Assembly (NCBI GenBank): GCA_900770635.1
Contig: CAAGLB010000163.1
Span: 62,001-126,000, forward strand
Source: an uncultured Alistipes sp.
GTDB taxonomy: Bacteria; Bacteroidota; Bacteroidia; Bacteroidales; Rikenellaceae
Length of the DNA stretch: 64,000 nt
Direction of reading: 5' to 3'
Every line of letters starts with the position of its first letter. Position 1 is the stretch's first letter. The notes beneath the pieces are model-generated. The model had not been told where the DNA came from. It ran no database searches and worked only from the letters and a program-made list of their open reading frames with translations. Positions 45,227 to 55,593 of this stretch are shown in pieces. The translations under genes and the position numbers were made by a program.

Positions 45227-48200
45227 CTATTGCTCTACGGTAAGCACTATCGGTTTGCCACTTCCTGCAAGGTTGTATAGTAGGTCTAGGTCGACAGCCT
45301 TCTCTTCGTCATTCTCCATGTAGTTGAAGTTGTAGACTGTGCCATCAGCGTCGGTGTAGTAGAAGTCGATACTATCGTCCTCCCACGCAAACTGATACTC
45401 CTCTCGCAAGTTAAGCTCAAACTTACCACTCTCGGAAATAGTAACTACGCCGATACGTGCACCAGTACGCAGACGCACAAAGGCTACGAAGGCATCCTTG
45501 GGTATCGGTATAGGAAGCTGATTGCCTTCCTTGGTGTAGTATATCTCGCCTGTGATATGTTTTGTGTCTACGTTGAAGGTCTTATCCCAGAACACTATGC
45601 GATCCTTGTTTGTAGTGATGTGTATATCACCACCCGCCGTAATTGAGTTCTTCACAAATGGCAAACTCTTACGCTCACCAGTCTGGTTGATACCCGCTGT
45701 TTCTACCTTCATACCAAACTTGTTGAACTCCTTTTGCGAACTATCAAGGTTTACAACAGATAGTCCATCTTGGCCAAACTTACGCTCATGATCGCGATGT
45801 CGGTCTACGGTATAGATAAATCGTCCAGGAGTTGTAGGATCACGGCGTAGCTTATCTACATTTAATCCCGAACCATTATTCTCCTTATACCAACCCTCAG
45901 GATAGCGATCATAGTCTATCTCAAGCATTGGAGCATCGATATACACCTCGAAATGGTCGCCAAAGTTCTCACCAAACGGGTGTACCGAGCAACCGTCTGA
46001 ACCCTTGAAGCTGGTGATGTCAAAGAGAATATCTACCTTCTGACCAGGCTTATAGCTTAGCTCTACATCATCTACAGCCTCCTCCTGTGAACCGTGCACC
46101 TCGTTACTCAACAACTCACTATTTGAAGGTATCACCACCGCATTTTGGCCATTAGCATCTGACACTTTCACCTGCGCAGCAAAGCGATATGGACGATAGT
46201 GCGCTACATCGAAGATTACCGAGCGATACTCGTTGCCATCGTAGTTGTGGTCTGTAATAGATGTTATACCATCGCGTTTATATTTATAGGCGTGAGGATT
46301 CGTATGGGTGTTTGATGCCACACGCACAACATCTTTGTTATTTGCGCTATTGGTGAGGAAGTAGATATTATATGTTCCATCATCCTGCAGACCATACATA
46401 TCTGGTGTTGACGGAGGCGTTTTGTAGTCTTGCGTTCGGAAAGCCATAACACGGCCATTGGTACTCCAAGTATCCTCGCTAAAGAGTATCACATCTCCCT
46501 CCCATGCCAAGCCTTGAATCTCCTCGTAAACATCTTCATTATAGTTGTAATATGTTCGATAGTCGCTAAAAGTCTTTGAGTAAATCAAGAACTCATCACA
46601 ACCATTCTTATGCCACTGGACAATATCATCTTCAGGTGCGTGGTCATAAGGTCCATAAGTGCCATCACTCTGTCGCTCTTGCAACATAATAGTAAATACG
46701 AGAGGATGGGCACGCTTCTGAGGCACAAGCATATAGTAGAGCTCCTCATCTTGAGCGTAGGCATTACCATATGTTTGAAGACCATCAACAAAGATTCTAC
46801 GATGGGTATGATCATAACCACTAAATATCGCATTCTTGGTAATAGTCTCAAAAAAGTCGGCTTCGAGGTGCACACTCTCCATATCACCGTCCTGGTGCTT
46901 AAGTATCGACTGCATGTGTAGACGGTGCTTACCTGGCGCAGTTACGGTATAGGCATATTTGTAGTTGATACCCTCCCAGTCGGCACCGAAATATCCCTCC
47001 TCGCCTTTGATATATACTGGCAGCTGCTGACCAGACTCCGAGCGTACATCGAGGTGGTTAGCCGAAACAAGCACAGTAAATGGGAATAGCGCATCGGGGC
47101 AAGTGTCGGGAATGGTAAACATCAGCGTGACATGCTCGTCGGCAACGCCATACACCTGTGACGATATCCATGATGGGGTAAAATGCTGGGTACGAATGAT
47201 ATATACCGTAACCTTACGTTGTAGCTTACCATGCTTGATAAGCAACGTACCAACCTGCTGCTCATTACCCTCATACATAGGATAGAGGTTCAAGGTTACT
47301 ACACCCTCGCCTGTCGAGGTGTTGTAGTTGTTTGTAATGTTGTTGTAGGCCACATTGTTGTCAATCCATGTCACCGTAGGAGCTTCACTATCGCCTCTAT
47401 TATTCTTAGTATATTTATATGGGAACGACCAGTTTGTACCAGCATAGGTGTCGCTACTAAGCACATAGCTTGTCTGCTCCACCCACAACGTCTCCACGCC
47501 GTCCGAAATCTCGTTTACCCACTCGTCGATAGAGATCCATGCGTTGTTCGATGCTGGAGCTGTGAGCGCCTTCTCAAAGCTATCCTGACCATACGACAGC
47601 ATGCCCGTAATTTTGATGTTGTAGTGGTGGTTGCGCCTAATCATAAAGTTGCTACCGTCGGGATTCTGCATAACAACACGGTAGTACTTATCATTTGCCT
47701 CGGTATCACCTTCGGCATGGCCCTTGATGATTACGCTTATTAGCTTGTCGCCCGAGTTCTCGCTCTCGAATATGTAGTCCGCAGGCTTGGTGTTGATGTC
47801 CGAGATGTCAGACATCAGTGCCTGATTGTTGGGGAGAGTCACAAACTCCTCGGTCTGCTCCCAATCATCCACGATGTCAAATTTTCTGTTGGGGTGGTGG
47901 GGGGCAACAGTGCCAAAGGCAGGAATGTTTACCGTGCGGAAGCCCGTGACAATAAACTTATCGGTATTCCAGTTGTCGATAGTTATCTTTGCCTGATTAC
48001 GGATTAGCTTAATACCTTTGTACGTTGTGCCATTTATCACGTATGTTAGGTCCGCAAGCTGGTCGTGAATAGATTCGTCGCTTGTGGCATCGGCCTCGAA
48101 GCGTGACCAGTAGACCAACATACCTGAGCCACCCTCCATGTTGGCCACAACCATGCTCTCGGTCTGTCCGGGAAAGTCCTTCTCGTCGTAAAGACCACGG

Positions 48201-48556
48201 CTATGATTGGCAAGAAAATGAATTATGCGTGTGTGGCTTGGAATCACGGCGGTGTACTTACCACTCTCTGAGATACCGTCATCTGTCTTACTGTCTTGCA
48301 CAATCTTAGCCTCCTCCGAGCTGATATACAAGCCGAACTCGTTGAAGCAGAAGAGCGTCATGTTGTTCACGTCCAAGCCATCGGGGTCTACGGCACGTGT
48401 GTTCACCACCTCTGGCGACGAGATGTTTGCCGTGAACGTAATCTTGGTGTAGCCCTCAGGCACATCGTCGACCACAGGGTTGATGACGACATCCTCCTGC
48501 ACGCACGAGCTTAGCAGGAGCAGCAACAATGTGAATATATATAGAATTTTTTTCAT
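45227..48556 (-). CDS. Large fimbrial lipoprotein, probable tip or anchor subunit (DUF4906-like)
   Basis: This 1109-residue protein has a lipoprotein signal (lipobox LLSSC, Cys17) and the TR motif (VNTRAVDPDG near residue 53) found in fimbrillins at the maturation cleavage site. An Mfa-like N-terminal half (MTLFCFNEFGLYISS) is followed by a long beta-rich half (VTLMFTIPDTCPDALFPFTVLVSAN, then multiple Ig-like strands) that fits the DUF4906 group of Bacteroides fimbrial proteins. It is the last and largest gene of the fimbrial operon, the usual place for adhesive tip subunits. The role is inferred. Confidence 0.75.
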   Translation of the reverse strand: MKKILYIFTLLLLLLSSCVQEDVVINPVVDDVPEGYTKITFTANISSPEVVNTRAVDPDGLDVNNMTLFCFNEFGLYISSEEAKIVQDSKTDDGISESGKYTAVIPSHTRIIHFLANHSRGLYDEKDFPGQTESMVVANMEGGSGMLVYWSRFEADATSDESIHDQLADLTYVINGTTYKGIKLIRNQAKITIDNWNTDKFIVTGFRTVNIPAFGTVAPHHPNRKFDIVDDWEQTEEFVTLPNNQALMSDISDINTKPADYIFESENSGDKLISVIIKGHAEGDTEANDKYYRVVMQNPDGSNFMIRRNHHYNIKITGMLSYGQDSFEKALTAPASNNAWISIDEWVNEISDGVETLWVEQTSYVLSSDTYAGTNWSFPYKYTKNNRGDSEAPTVTWIDNNVAYNNITNNYNTSTGEGVVTLNLYPMYEGNEQQVGTLLIKHGKLQRKVTVYIIRTQHFTPSWISSQVYGVADEHVTLMFTIPDTCPDALFPFTVLVSANHLDVRSESGQQLPVYIKGEEGYFGADWEGINYKYAYTVTAPGKHRLHMQSILKHQDGDMESVHLEADFFETITKNAIFSGYDHTHRRIFVDGLQTYGNAYAQDEELYYMLVPQKRAHPLVFTIMLQERQSDGTYGPYDHAPEDDIVQWHKNGCDEFLIYSKTFSDYRTYYNYNEDVYEEIQGLAWEGDVILFSEDTWSTNGRVMAFRTQDYKTPPSTPDMYGLQDDGTYNIYFLTNSANNKDVVRVASNTHTNPHAYKYKRDGITSITDHNYDGNEYRSVIFDVAHYRPYRFAAQVKVSDANGQNAVVIPSNSELLSNEVHGSQEEAVDDVELSYKPGQKVDILFDITSFKGSDGCSVHPFGENFGDHFEVYIDAPMLEIDYDRYPEGWYKENNGSGLNVDKLRRDPTTPGRFIYTVDRHRDHERKFGQDGLSVVNLDSSQKEFNKFGMKVETAGINQTGERKSLPFVKNSITAGGDIHITTNKDRIVFWDKTFNVDTKHITGEIYYTKEGNQLPIPIPKDAFVAFVRLRTGARIGVVTISESGKFELNLREEYQFAWEDDSIDFYYTDADGTVYNFNYMENDEEKAVDLDLLYNLAGSGKPIVLTVEQ

Positions 48557-48568
48557 CTATTATCAAAT

Positions 48569-50956
48569 TTAGAATGCATCTCTTACACAACGAATTGCCA
48601 CATCCTTAGCTTGCATAGGATCATTTAGCGCTGAGGAGCCATCGCTATTTTTAGGGTTATAAACGGGACCACTTGCACTCATATAGTATGCACCATTTAG
48701 CAGGTAGTCGATAGCATCAGCATTCTGACCACTCGCACCCTGAATGTCGATGATGATTTTGAGCTCCGCCTCGGTAGGTAGTCGCCAGTTGTCGTAAGTG
48801 ATTGTTGGATCTTTCTTGTCGTTGTTCACGTCGTCCACCTCGACATAGTTCTTGCAGTGGTCGGCAAAGGCAATCAACTTCTTATCATTAGACATAGTCG
48901 ACAAATTACTATAAGTAGAGAGCACAGCACCTAAACGCGAGGCAATAACGAACGAGGGCGACACGAGCTTAGCATTATCAGCATCGCCCGCAGTGTAGCC
49001 ATATTCGTCAAGGGCGGGGCGGCCAAGTGTATAATCGCCAGACGACGCCATCATGCGCACATGGTAGTTACGCACGTTGTGGGTCTCGCAATTTGACTCT
49101 TTTTTAGTCCACTTACCCCAGCTACCCCAGCCGCCACCATAGGAGAAGTTGTAGTACTGAATGGCGTAGTTCTCGCTGTTGTTCTGTTTGTTACCTCTCA
49201 CCTTCGAAGCTGTCCAACCAGTACTAGCACTGGTGTAGGTGTATTTTACAGTTTTATTATCAACGTCCACATTGTCGATGGTATGGATGCTCACGATATG
49301 GTCGCCATCATACTGATATGTGGTAGGCGAGTCGCCAGAAGCGGTGCTTGATGACACATTACCGTTCCATTTATGGCCTCCCGTTGTGCGATAGTAGTAG
49401 TCGTCACGATAGGAGTACCAAGGCAGGTTGTTGGTGATGTAGATAAGCGGATACTGCTCCACATTGATAATCTCGCTTAGGTCCTCCTCGTTGGTTACCT
49501 TTAGCTGGAAGTAACGAATAGTGTTATTCGTTGGTATGTCGCTATGCACCGAGATATTGCCTGTAGTAGAGCCAGCCTCCGTAGAACCATAGATATTTAC
49601 CGCATTATTGCCGAGCGTAATCTTCTGGTTGTACTTATTATAGTAGTAGGCACTACCACTAACCAACTCAACTTTTACGGGTGATGACGATGAGAAGTAG
49701 AGCGTCTGTGCATCGTCGCTTACGTTGTACATATATATCTTCTCCTTGTTGACCTTGAGGTACTTAACCGTATTCTCTCCCGTCACATCGAGGTCGACAC
49801 GCTCCCATGGGGCCGTGAAGTAGACAATATCTTTGATTGTCTCAGGCTCGTTGAAGTCCTCAGCTCCTGGGGCATTGAGGTTGATGCGTAGGTCGTAGTA
49901 GGTGTTGCGCTTGATAAGGTGGTAGGTGTTATCCCCATCAACCTCCTTCTTACTAAACAAAATCTGATAGTAGTTGTTTATGTACTCCGCGCTGTTATAA
50001 AGCATAGGTAGCATTACTACCACCGACGTACCACGTTCGAAGACCTCCTCCTTATTCCATGTATGCGAGTAGCAGTAGAGTGTTATACGCACCTGATAGT
50101 TGATGACTTTTCCCTCGCCGTCCTCGATAGGTATCATCTCGAAATAGGGACTCTGCGATATTGTCGACGACTTCCAGTAGGGATTAGCACCAGCATCGTT
50201 AAGAGGATAGCCACCCTCAGCCGAGAGGGTAGTTCTCACAGGCAGGTTACGTACCATATAACCGCTCGACTTCGCCATAAGCTCCTTGGTGAAGGTAACA
50301 TCATCGCCTGGTGTAATGGTTATCTTCACCTTGGCAGCGGCACGACGCAGTGTCACCTTGATTGTTACATCATCGGCTGTAGCTGGGTTGTTGATAACAA
50401 TATTTCCCGCATTGGCAGGCTCTGTATCACCCATATATGCCACACCGTCCATCAAGAACATCTGCGGATATATTGAGCCTGAAATACCAAACTCAAGGCC
50501 CGATAGGTGGATATAGTTATCCGTTTGGTCGAGCTTAATGAAGGTGTTGTAATCCACAATGTTGCCACTATTATCGTAATAGGCCGACTCGTCGAGTGTG
50601 CTGTTGGCGACGATGAAGAAGCGATAGGGGGTATTTTCCTTAAAATCTCGCTTGGTCTTCGATATAGTAGCCCTGCCCGTAGGTGTCGCCGATACGCTTA
50701 TGCGCTCGTAGTGGAATGGCGTGTAAGGATTCTCGCCACCTACATACTCATACACAACCACATCGAGATGACTCATATATGACTCATACTCGTTGTCTTC
50801 AACCTCGCCACGTGTCTGCACGCCAGGTGTTCTGAAGTTGAGCGTTATGTAGTTGTCGCCACCGGTGATTATCTCATCCTCAAACCCAGGTGAGCACGAC
50901 GCCGCCACAAACGACATCACCAACAAGGCAATTATATGTAGGACTCTATGTTTCAT
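48569..50956 (-). CDS. Mfa-like fimbrial lipoprotein with C-terminal lectin-like domain
   Basis: This 795-residue protein has a lipobox (VAASC, Cys21) and a TR motif (VQTRGEVED near residue 49). The first two thirds resemble fimbrillin-family proteins (LDVVVYEYVGGENPY). The C-terminal region contains a short-chain pattern (TYDNWRLPTEAELKIIIDIQG then SASGPVYNPKNSDG and AIRCVRD), typical of the Fib_succ_major/Lcl-like domains with a WRLPT-E-E motif that often sit at fimbrial tips. Likely an adhesin. It lies 12 nt behind the next upstream gene. Confidence 0.75.
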   Translation of the reverse strand: MKHRVLHIIALLVMSFVAASCSPGFEDEIITGGDNYITLNFRTPGVQTRGEVEDNEYESYMSHLDVVVYEYVGGENPYTPFHYERISVSATPTGRATISKTKRDFKENTPYRFFIVANSTLDESAYYDNSGNIVDYNTFIKLDQTDNYIHLSGLEFGISGSIYPQMFLMDGVAYMGDTEPANAGNIVINNPATADDVTIKVTLRRAAAKVKITITPGDDVTFTKELMAKSSGYMVRNLPVRTTLSAEGGYPLNDAGANPYWKSSTISQSPYFEMIPIEDGEGKVINYQVRITLYCYSHTWNKEEVFERGTSVVVMLPMLYNSAEYINNYYQILFSKKEVDGDNTYHLIKRNTYYDLRINLNAPGAEDFNEPETIKDIVYFTAPWERVDLDVTGENTVKYLKVNKEKIYMYNVSDDAQTLYFSSSSPVKVELVSGSAYYYNKYNQKITLGNNAVNIYGSTEAGSTTGNISVHSDIPTNNTIRYFQLKVTNEEDLSEIINVEQYPLIYITNNLPWYSYRDDYYYRTTGGHKWNGNVSSSTASGDSPTTYQYDGDHIVSIHTIDNVDVDNKTVKYTYTSASTGWTASKVRGNKQNNSENYAIQYYNFSYGGGWGSWGKWTKKESNCETHNVRNYHVRMMASSGDYTLGRPALDEYGYTAGDADNAKLVSPSFVIASRLGAVLSTYSNLSTMSNDKKLIAFADHCKNYVEVDDVNNDKKDPTITYDNWRLPTEAELKIIIDIQGASGQNADAIDYLLNGAYYMSASGPVYNPKNSDGSSALNDPMQAKDVAIRCVRDAF

Positions 50957-50965
50957 ATTCTATTG

Positions 50966-52588
50966 TTACTCCTCTTCTGCCGTCTGCTGTGCTGAGGTGT
51001 GTCTAATGTTAATAATCTTGGGGTTAGTGCCGCTATTTGGCCACCTTATATTGTTGTACTCTCCATTCACATAGAGGTTGATATACTGGTCGGTCCATGC
51101 CTGATAGTATGATATACCAAACTCTATGGTTGTCTTGTCCGCTCCATCGTCACTTAGTGGGAATACCACGATATGATACCACTTGCTAGCAGCACAAGCA
51201 CCGATGTTGCCTTGGGCACCCGGAACAGCAGAGTCGAAGATTACCGTCTCAGATTGATCTGAGTTTTTGTCAGGGCTGTATACTCTGATTCGATAGTTCT
51301 CCTTCGAACCCATAAACACAGGCTTCCACTCCACAGATTCGGGAGCGACAATCTGGAAGTAGCAGTGGAAACCGCCAGCCTCAAGATTACCCGCATTATA
51401 TGACATCGTAGGTTCCTGCTTAATCACATAGCGTGCTTGATCTGTGACACTAAGGTTCAGGAACTCGTATGGCACAACAGGATTGTGATAAGTAGGATAG
51501 GACAAGTCGTGCTCCTCGAACTCGGCGCCATTGCCATCCCAATCCTCCGACATCCAGTTGGCAACGGTATATTCGAGCACAAGGTTGCTTCCGGCAATGC
51601 TTCGAATCTCAAACTGGTAGATGTGGTTGCGCACGATGTTATAGTGGCTGCCATCGACGGGAGCGCCATCCTCATACTGACAGAACGATATAGCATCCTC
51701 GAAGTACTTCGCTTCGCCACCCACATTAAACTCGAGGCTTATCTTGTTGCGCTCGCCGATGTAGTGTATGTTGTCGTACTCGGTGATGTAGAGATAGTAG
51801 TCGCCCGTCGCCTCATCCTTTACCAATGGCATGTTTACCGCCGCATGGCGATAGAGCCTTATGCACTCCTCCTGGTCGAGGAGCTTTGTGTGCTTCACCC
51901 CGGCCCAGCCTGTTGGTAGCACATATCCCGTTTGGTTGTAGTATTTGAGTGTCGCCGAGTTTATCGTAGTGTCCTTCTTAAGCTCGTTGCTAAGCTTAAC
52001 CACCACCTTTGCGGCAGCACGAAGAAGCGATATATCACCTATGTCGAGGTTGCCATCGTTGTAGAGCGGTGTCACATCAACCTCCTTGACGCCCCACATA
52101 GGTATCGCCGACTCCTCGCTCTTAGGATCGAGCTGTGACTGGCTATATGTTATCTCCTCCACGTTTGTAGCATTATCCTCGCAGTTGGCAAGCACCATAA
52201 ATCGGTAGTTTTTCTCGGCGCTGTTGTTGGCTACAGCATGCTCCACAAACTCACGTGGCAGGAGTCCAATGAACTTAAATTCGGTGTGCAACTCGTTTGT
52301 TGGCCAGTAGTATAGGTCGCTGACCATGCCCAGACGCTCGCCCGCAGCGGTGAACACCACCACATGTAGGTTGTTTGGCATTATGCGGTAGTCGAAAGGC
52401 ACACCCTTCTCCGATGGGTACTCCTCATTCCACGATGCACCACGTGTCGAGTGGCCGTCGAGCGACACTGTAAACATCACATCGTACTGCCCATCGGTGG
52501 ATATGACGCATCGCTCGGCATCGAATATACACGATGCAGATAGGATGCTTATCCAAAGCAGCAAGATATATTTTACAGCTCCTCGCAC
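50966..52588 (-). CDS. Mfa-like fimbrial lipoprotein subunit
   Basis: This 540-residue protein uses a GTG start at 52588, 17 nt after the stop of the upstream gene. It has a lipobox (LSASC, Cys20) and a TR motif (HSTRGASWNEE near residue 53). The beta-rich middle has the pattern DVMFTVSLDG then NNLHVVVFTAAGERLGMVSD, as in Mfa-like and FimB-type accessory subunits, and a C-terminal region (YQAWTDQYINLYVNG). It is probably an accessory or tip pilin assembled after secretion to the surface. Confidence 0.72.
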   Translation of the reverse strand: MRGAVKYILLLWISILSASCIFDAERCVISTDGQYDVMFTVSLDGHSTRGASWNEEYPSEKGVPFDYRIMPNNLHVVVFTAAGERLGMVSDLYYWPTNELHTEFKFIGLLPREFVEHAVANNSAEKNYRFMVLANCEDNATNVEEITYSQSQLDPKSEESAIPMWGVKEVDVTPLYNDGNLDIGDISLLRAAAKVVVKLSNELKKDTTINSATLKYYNQTGYVLPTGWAGVKHTKLLDQEECIRLYRHAAVNMPLVKDEATGDYYLYITEYDNIHYIGERNKISLEFNVGGEAKYFEDAISFCQYEDGAPVDGSHYNIVRNHIYQFEIRSIAGSNLVLEYTVANWMSEDWDGNGAEFEEHDLSYPTYHNPVVPYEFLNLSVTDQARYVIKQEPTMSYNAGNLEAGGFHCYFQIVAPESVEWKPVFMGSKENYRIRVYSPDKNSDQSETVIFDSAVPGAQGNIGACAASKWYHIVVFPLSDDGADKTTIEFGISYYQAWTDQYINLYVNGEYNNIRWPNSGTNPKIINIRHTSAQQTAEEE

Positions 52589-52605
52589 TATACCTATATA
52601 TTATA

Positions 52606-53640
52606 TTATAACTCTGTGTCGTTAATCACCACTCTCCACGAGTTGATGTATATTACTGAGCTTACCCACTCTCCCTCGTCGAGGAATAGTGTCAAGCTAT
52701 ACTCATCTTGGCGGTCGAGATACTCCTGATCGCCCATGTTTTCTCTGTAGTAGCCCTTTACGAGCAGCGCATATTCGGCCAAAGGCAGGCGCACAAGGTC
52801 CTCGCCAGTCTCGCGGCTTCTAATATATAATGTAGGTGACTCGTTGGCACGCATTCTACCTATTGTGAGCTCGGCAAGTGCCACGTTTACCTCAGTAACG
52901 GCACGTGACGAGTACTCCTCCATGTCGGCCGATCCTGTTGTCTGATACCATGCCGAGTATGTTATCTGCTCGTCCTCGAGGAGGGTGTTGTCCCAGTCGT
53001 ATAGGCCGTTGCTATCCTTAATTTCAAATATAAACTTATCTGCGTCCACATCGTGTCCCGACATCTCGTGTAGGAGGATGCGCACAGAGTTGGTATTTTT
53101 CACGAGCGACATTGTTTCGGTGTGTGTGCCTGGCTTATCCTCCACCACGAGGGTCAATGTGCCGTGATATAGTGGTAGGAGGTCATCCTTAACGGTTGCC
53201 TCGCCATTTTCGTTGTGCTCGCGGTGCATCTTCACCTGTAGCTCCTCGAGCTTGGTTGTGCCAATCTTTGTGTCGGCTAACATGTCGAACGACTCCTCGT
53301 TCATTAGTCCGCCCCATGCTAAGAGCGTATATTTTCCAGGCTCGAATACGAGTGGTATCTCGAATGTGCCTGACGATAGTGCCTCTTTGTCGGTGGTGGT
53401 CACTGTGTTGATAAGTGTGTTGTTCTGGTCGAAAACATAGAGCGCCACGGAGTTTACCTCGTTGGCAAAGGCATCAGCAAACTTTATGTTGTAATCGTAC
53501 TTGAAGCGTATGCGGTAGTATATGCTACAGTCGCCCTCGCCGTCGAATATTAGTCCATCTTTGCACGAAGACGTAGCCAGCATCGCCACCACCATTGCCG
53601 ATGCGAGAAGCAGTCTTCTAAGTATATGCACTCTGTTCAT
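52606..53640 (-). CDS. FimB/Mfa2-family fimbrial anchor lipoprotein
   Basis: This 344-residue protein has a lipobox (ATSSC, Cys26) and the FimB/Mfa2 pattern: DCSIYYRIRFKYDYNIKFADAFANEV then VNSVALYVFDQNNTLINTVTT near 56-80, and a C terminus with VSSVIYINSWRVVINDTEL. In Porphyromonas the Mfa2 anchor fixes the base of the fimbria to the outer membrane and limits its length. It lies after a non-terminator hairpin that separates it from the two major subunits, consistent with lower expression than those. Confidence 0.85.
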   Translation of the reverse strand: MNRVHILRRLLLASAMVVAMLATSSCKDGLIFDGEGDCSIYYRIRFKYDYNIKFADAFANEVNSVALYVFDQNNTLINTVTTTDKEALSSGTFEIPLVFEPGKYTLLAWGGLMNEESFDMLADTKIGTTKLEELQVKMHREHNENGEATVKDDLLPLYHGTLTLVVEDKPGTHTETMSLVKNTNSVRILLHEMSGHDVDADKFIFEIKDSNGLYDWDNTLLEDEQITYSAWYQTTGSADMEEYSSRAVTEVNVALAELTIGRMRANESPTLYIRSRETGEDLVRLPLAEYALLVKGYYRENMGDQEYLDRQDEYSLTLFLDEGEWVSSVIYINSWRVVINDTEL

Positions 53641-53693
53641 TTTCGCAGTTTGTTTTAGTGTTTGTGGTTTTGTCCCACTCTTGTTTTTTTTGA

Positions 53694-53728
53694 AAGGGGC
53701 TGTCGAGCACGCCGCCTGGCAGCCCCTT
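53694..53728 (-). other. Intercistronic hairpin downstream of the second major fimbrillin
   Basis: An 11-bp stem (53728-53718 with 53704-53694, AAGGGGCTG against CAGCCCCTT) without a downstream T tract on the minus strand. It could stabilise the upstream mRNA and set subunit ratios rather than stop transcription. Confidence 0.6.
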
Positions 53729-53751
53729 GATTATTCGCTAAAAGTTAGCTT

Positions 53752-55512
53752 TTAGTTGTTAGGCTGAATGTTAACTGTCTGATTAACCAATCTCCATGAG
53801 AGGATATTGATCTGAGCAGAAACGAATGACTCCTCTCCATCTACTTGAGGATAATCTGGAGTAACAAGATTACTATTACCAACGTATACAGGGCTACCAT
53901 AACCACCAATACTATTAATGATAATATTGTAAATATGGTTACGAACAACACCATACTCTGCGATAACAGCCGTATCTGGAGCTGATAGTGAGCGCTTACC
54001 GAGGTGCTGGATATCTACATAGTAGAATGTCTCACCACTCTTGTAAAGAATACCTGGCTGAACATAAGTCTTAAGGTAATCATTGGTCGAGTCAGACGTA
54101 ACTTGCTCGTACTCGCCATCAACAAGCTTATACCAACCATTAACACGATATTCGCCCAAACCGGGCTCCTTAGATAGCTGGAAGTAAACCTCGTTAGCAG
54201 CTACGCCACCAGGAGCGTCAGCAGTACCACCTGCAACGCACTGCAAATCATCAGGCGTGATACCAATATACTTGTCATTCACTGCATCATGGTAGTAGAG
54301 AGTATACTTCAATGTGTTAGCAACAGCAGTACGAAGATCGCCCTCGCCAATATACTGATTGCCATACCAAGATGCAATCTCAAGAGCGTTGCCAGCCACA
54401 TCAACAAGCTTAGCCTTAAGGATTACCTTAGTTCCAGCAACCTGACCATTGGTATTCTCGCCAACATAAGTAAACGAGTTTGCAGTCTCGTCAGCAGTTC
54501 CGAAATTCGCATTATTTCCGATTGCAAAACCGTACTCTGTTGCAAAGCCTGCTGGCAGAGGAGTAGCATATGACATCTTGAATGACTCTATCGCAGGATC
54601 AGGTGTTGGCAATGGCAATGATGTTGCCCAGTATGAGCGGAACCAAGGTGCATCGTTCCAAGTAAATCCAAGGTCCATATCATTCCAAGTTGGGTCAATC
54701 TGCTTGAGCAAATAAGACTGAGGAATATCATTGTGAAGCTCCCAACCAAGTAGTTGAGCATAGACATCTGTCTCCACTAAAGTATTAACCCCGTCAACAA
54801 GCTGATTAGTGCTAACTGGCTTGTTTAGATCAATCTTAGTGCTGCCGTTAGCAGTTGTTACAGTTACCTTTGCAGCAACACGCTCAACATAGATACTCAC
54901 TGGTGCAGCCAAAGCAGCATCCTTGTCAGCCTTGATATTTTCTGCTGTAAGAGGTGTAGCATTCATTACTTTTTTGTCTGTAGTTGCATACACCGCATTG
55001 CTCATTACAAAGTAATCTGTTGATTCATACTCTGTTGCAATGTTTACAGCAGTCTCAAGTTCAGAGAGGGAGTATGCCTTAGTAGCTGGGTTCCAGTTAA
55101 GTACAGCAACAATCTGATTAGGGAACTCACCCTTATAATTGCTAATAAGAAGAACTACATTCTTTATATCAGAGACGTTATCCATACCATCTGCGCTACC
55201 TTCAAGAGAAGCAGAAAGGTGGTTAATAGTACCACCTGGCGAAGTGACAGTTTCGTCTGTGATGTTAACTGGGAATGGAGCACCGTCTTTGAAGAAGAAG
55301 AAGTGTGCAGTCTTAACAGCTCGCTCAGCCTCAGCTCCCTTAACATATTCACCATCCGCAGCACGGGTATTCTCCGATGCTGAGAGGTTGATAGCGATAT
55401 AAGAGGTCTCTACCTCTCCGCTGTGAATAGGATTATTGCCATCATTAATATCGTCCTTTGTGCACGATGCCATGCCAAGGAGTGCGATTGCTAAAAATAG
55501 ATACTTTTTCAT
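53752..55512 (-). CDS. Mfa1-family major fimbrillin (copy 2)
   Basis: This 586-residue lipoprotein, counted from the ATG at 55512 (a TTG 6 nt upstream is possible), has a lipobox (GMASC, Cys17) and the maturation motif SENTRAADGEY with Arg50. The major-subunit pattern includes VKTAHFFFFKDGAPFPV near 70-86 and the C-terminal strand AQINILSWRLVNQTVNI, which in this family swaps between subunits during polymerisation. It is a paralogue of the gene at 55594-57201, with matching N- and C-terminal segments but a diverged middle. Encoding two major subunits in tandem suggests mixed or phase-switched fimbriae. Confidence 0.87.
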   Translation of the reverse strand: MKKYLFLAIALLGMASCTKDDINDGNNPIHSGEVETSYIAINLSASENTRAADGEYVKGAEAERAVKTAHFFFFKDGAPFPVNITDETVTSPGGTINHLSASLEGSADGMDNVSDIKNVVLLISNYKGEFPNQIVAVLNWNPATKAYSLSELETAVNIATEYESTDYFVMSNAVYATTDKKVMNATPLTAENIKADKDAALAAPVSIYVERVAAKVTVTTANGSTKIDLNKPVSTNQLVDGVNTLVETDVYAQLLGWELHNDIPQSYLLKQIDPTWNDMDLGFTWNDAPWFRSYWATSLPLPTPDPAIESFKMSYATPLPAGFATEYGFAIGNNANFGTADETANSFTYVGENTNGQVAGTKVILKAKLVDVAGNALEIASWYGNQYIGEGDLRTAVANTLKYTLYYHDAVNDKYIGITPDDLQCVAGGTADAPGGVAANEVYFQLSKEPGLGEYRVNGWYKLVDGEYEQVTSDSTNDYLKTYVQPGILYKSGETFYYVDIQHLGKRSLSAPDTAVIAEYGVVRNHIYNIIINSIGGYGSPVYVGNSNLVTPDYPQVDGEESFVSAQINILSWRLVNQTVNIQPNN

Positions 55513-55545
55513 AATCAAATAGTTTGGTTAAAAAAGTAGTCATTA

Positions 55546-55580
55546 AGTAGCGGCTCCGCAGCCATTGCCACGGAGCTACT
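55546..55580 (-). other. Intercistronic hairpin between the two major fimbrillins
   Basis: GCTCCG (55553-55558) pairs with CGGAGC (55571-55576), flanked by further pairing. On the minus strand a T-rich stretch follows about 10 nt later, so partial termination is possible. It lies between copy 1 and copy 2 of the major subunit. Confidence 0.55.
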
Positions 55581-55593
55581 ACTCCGAAATAAA

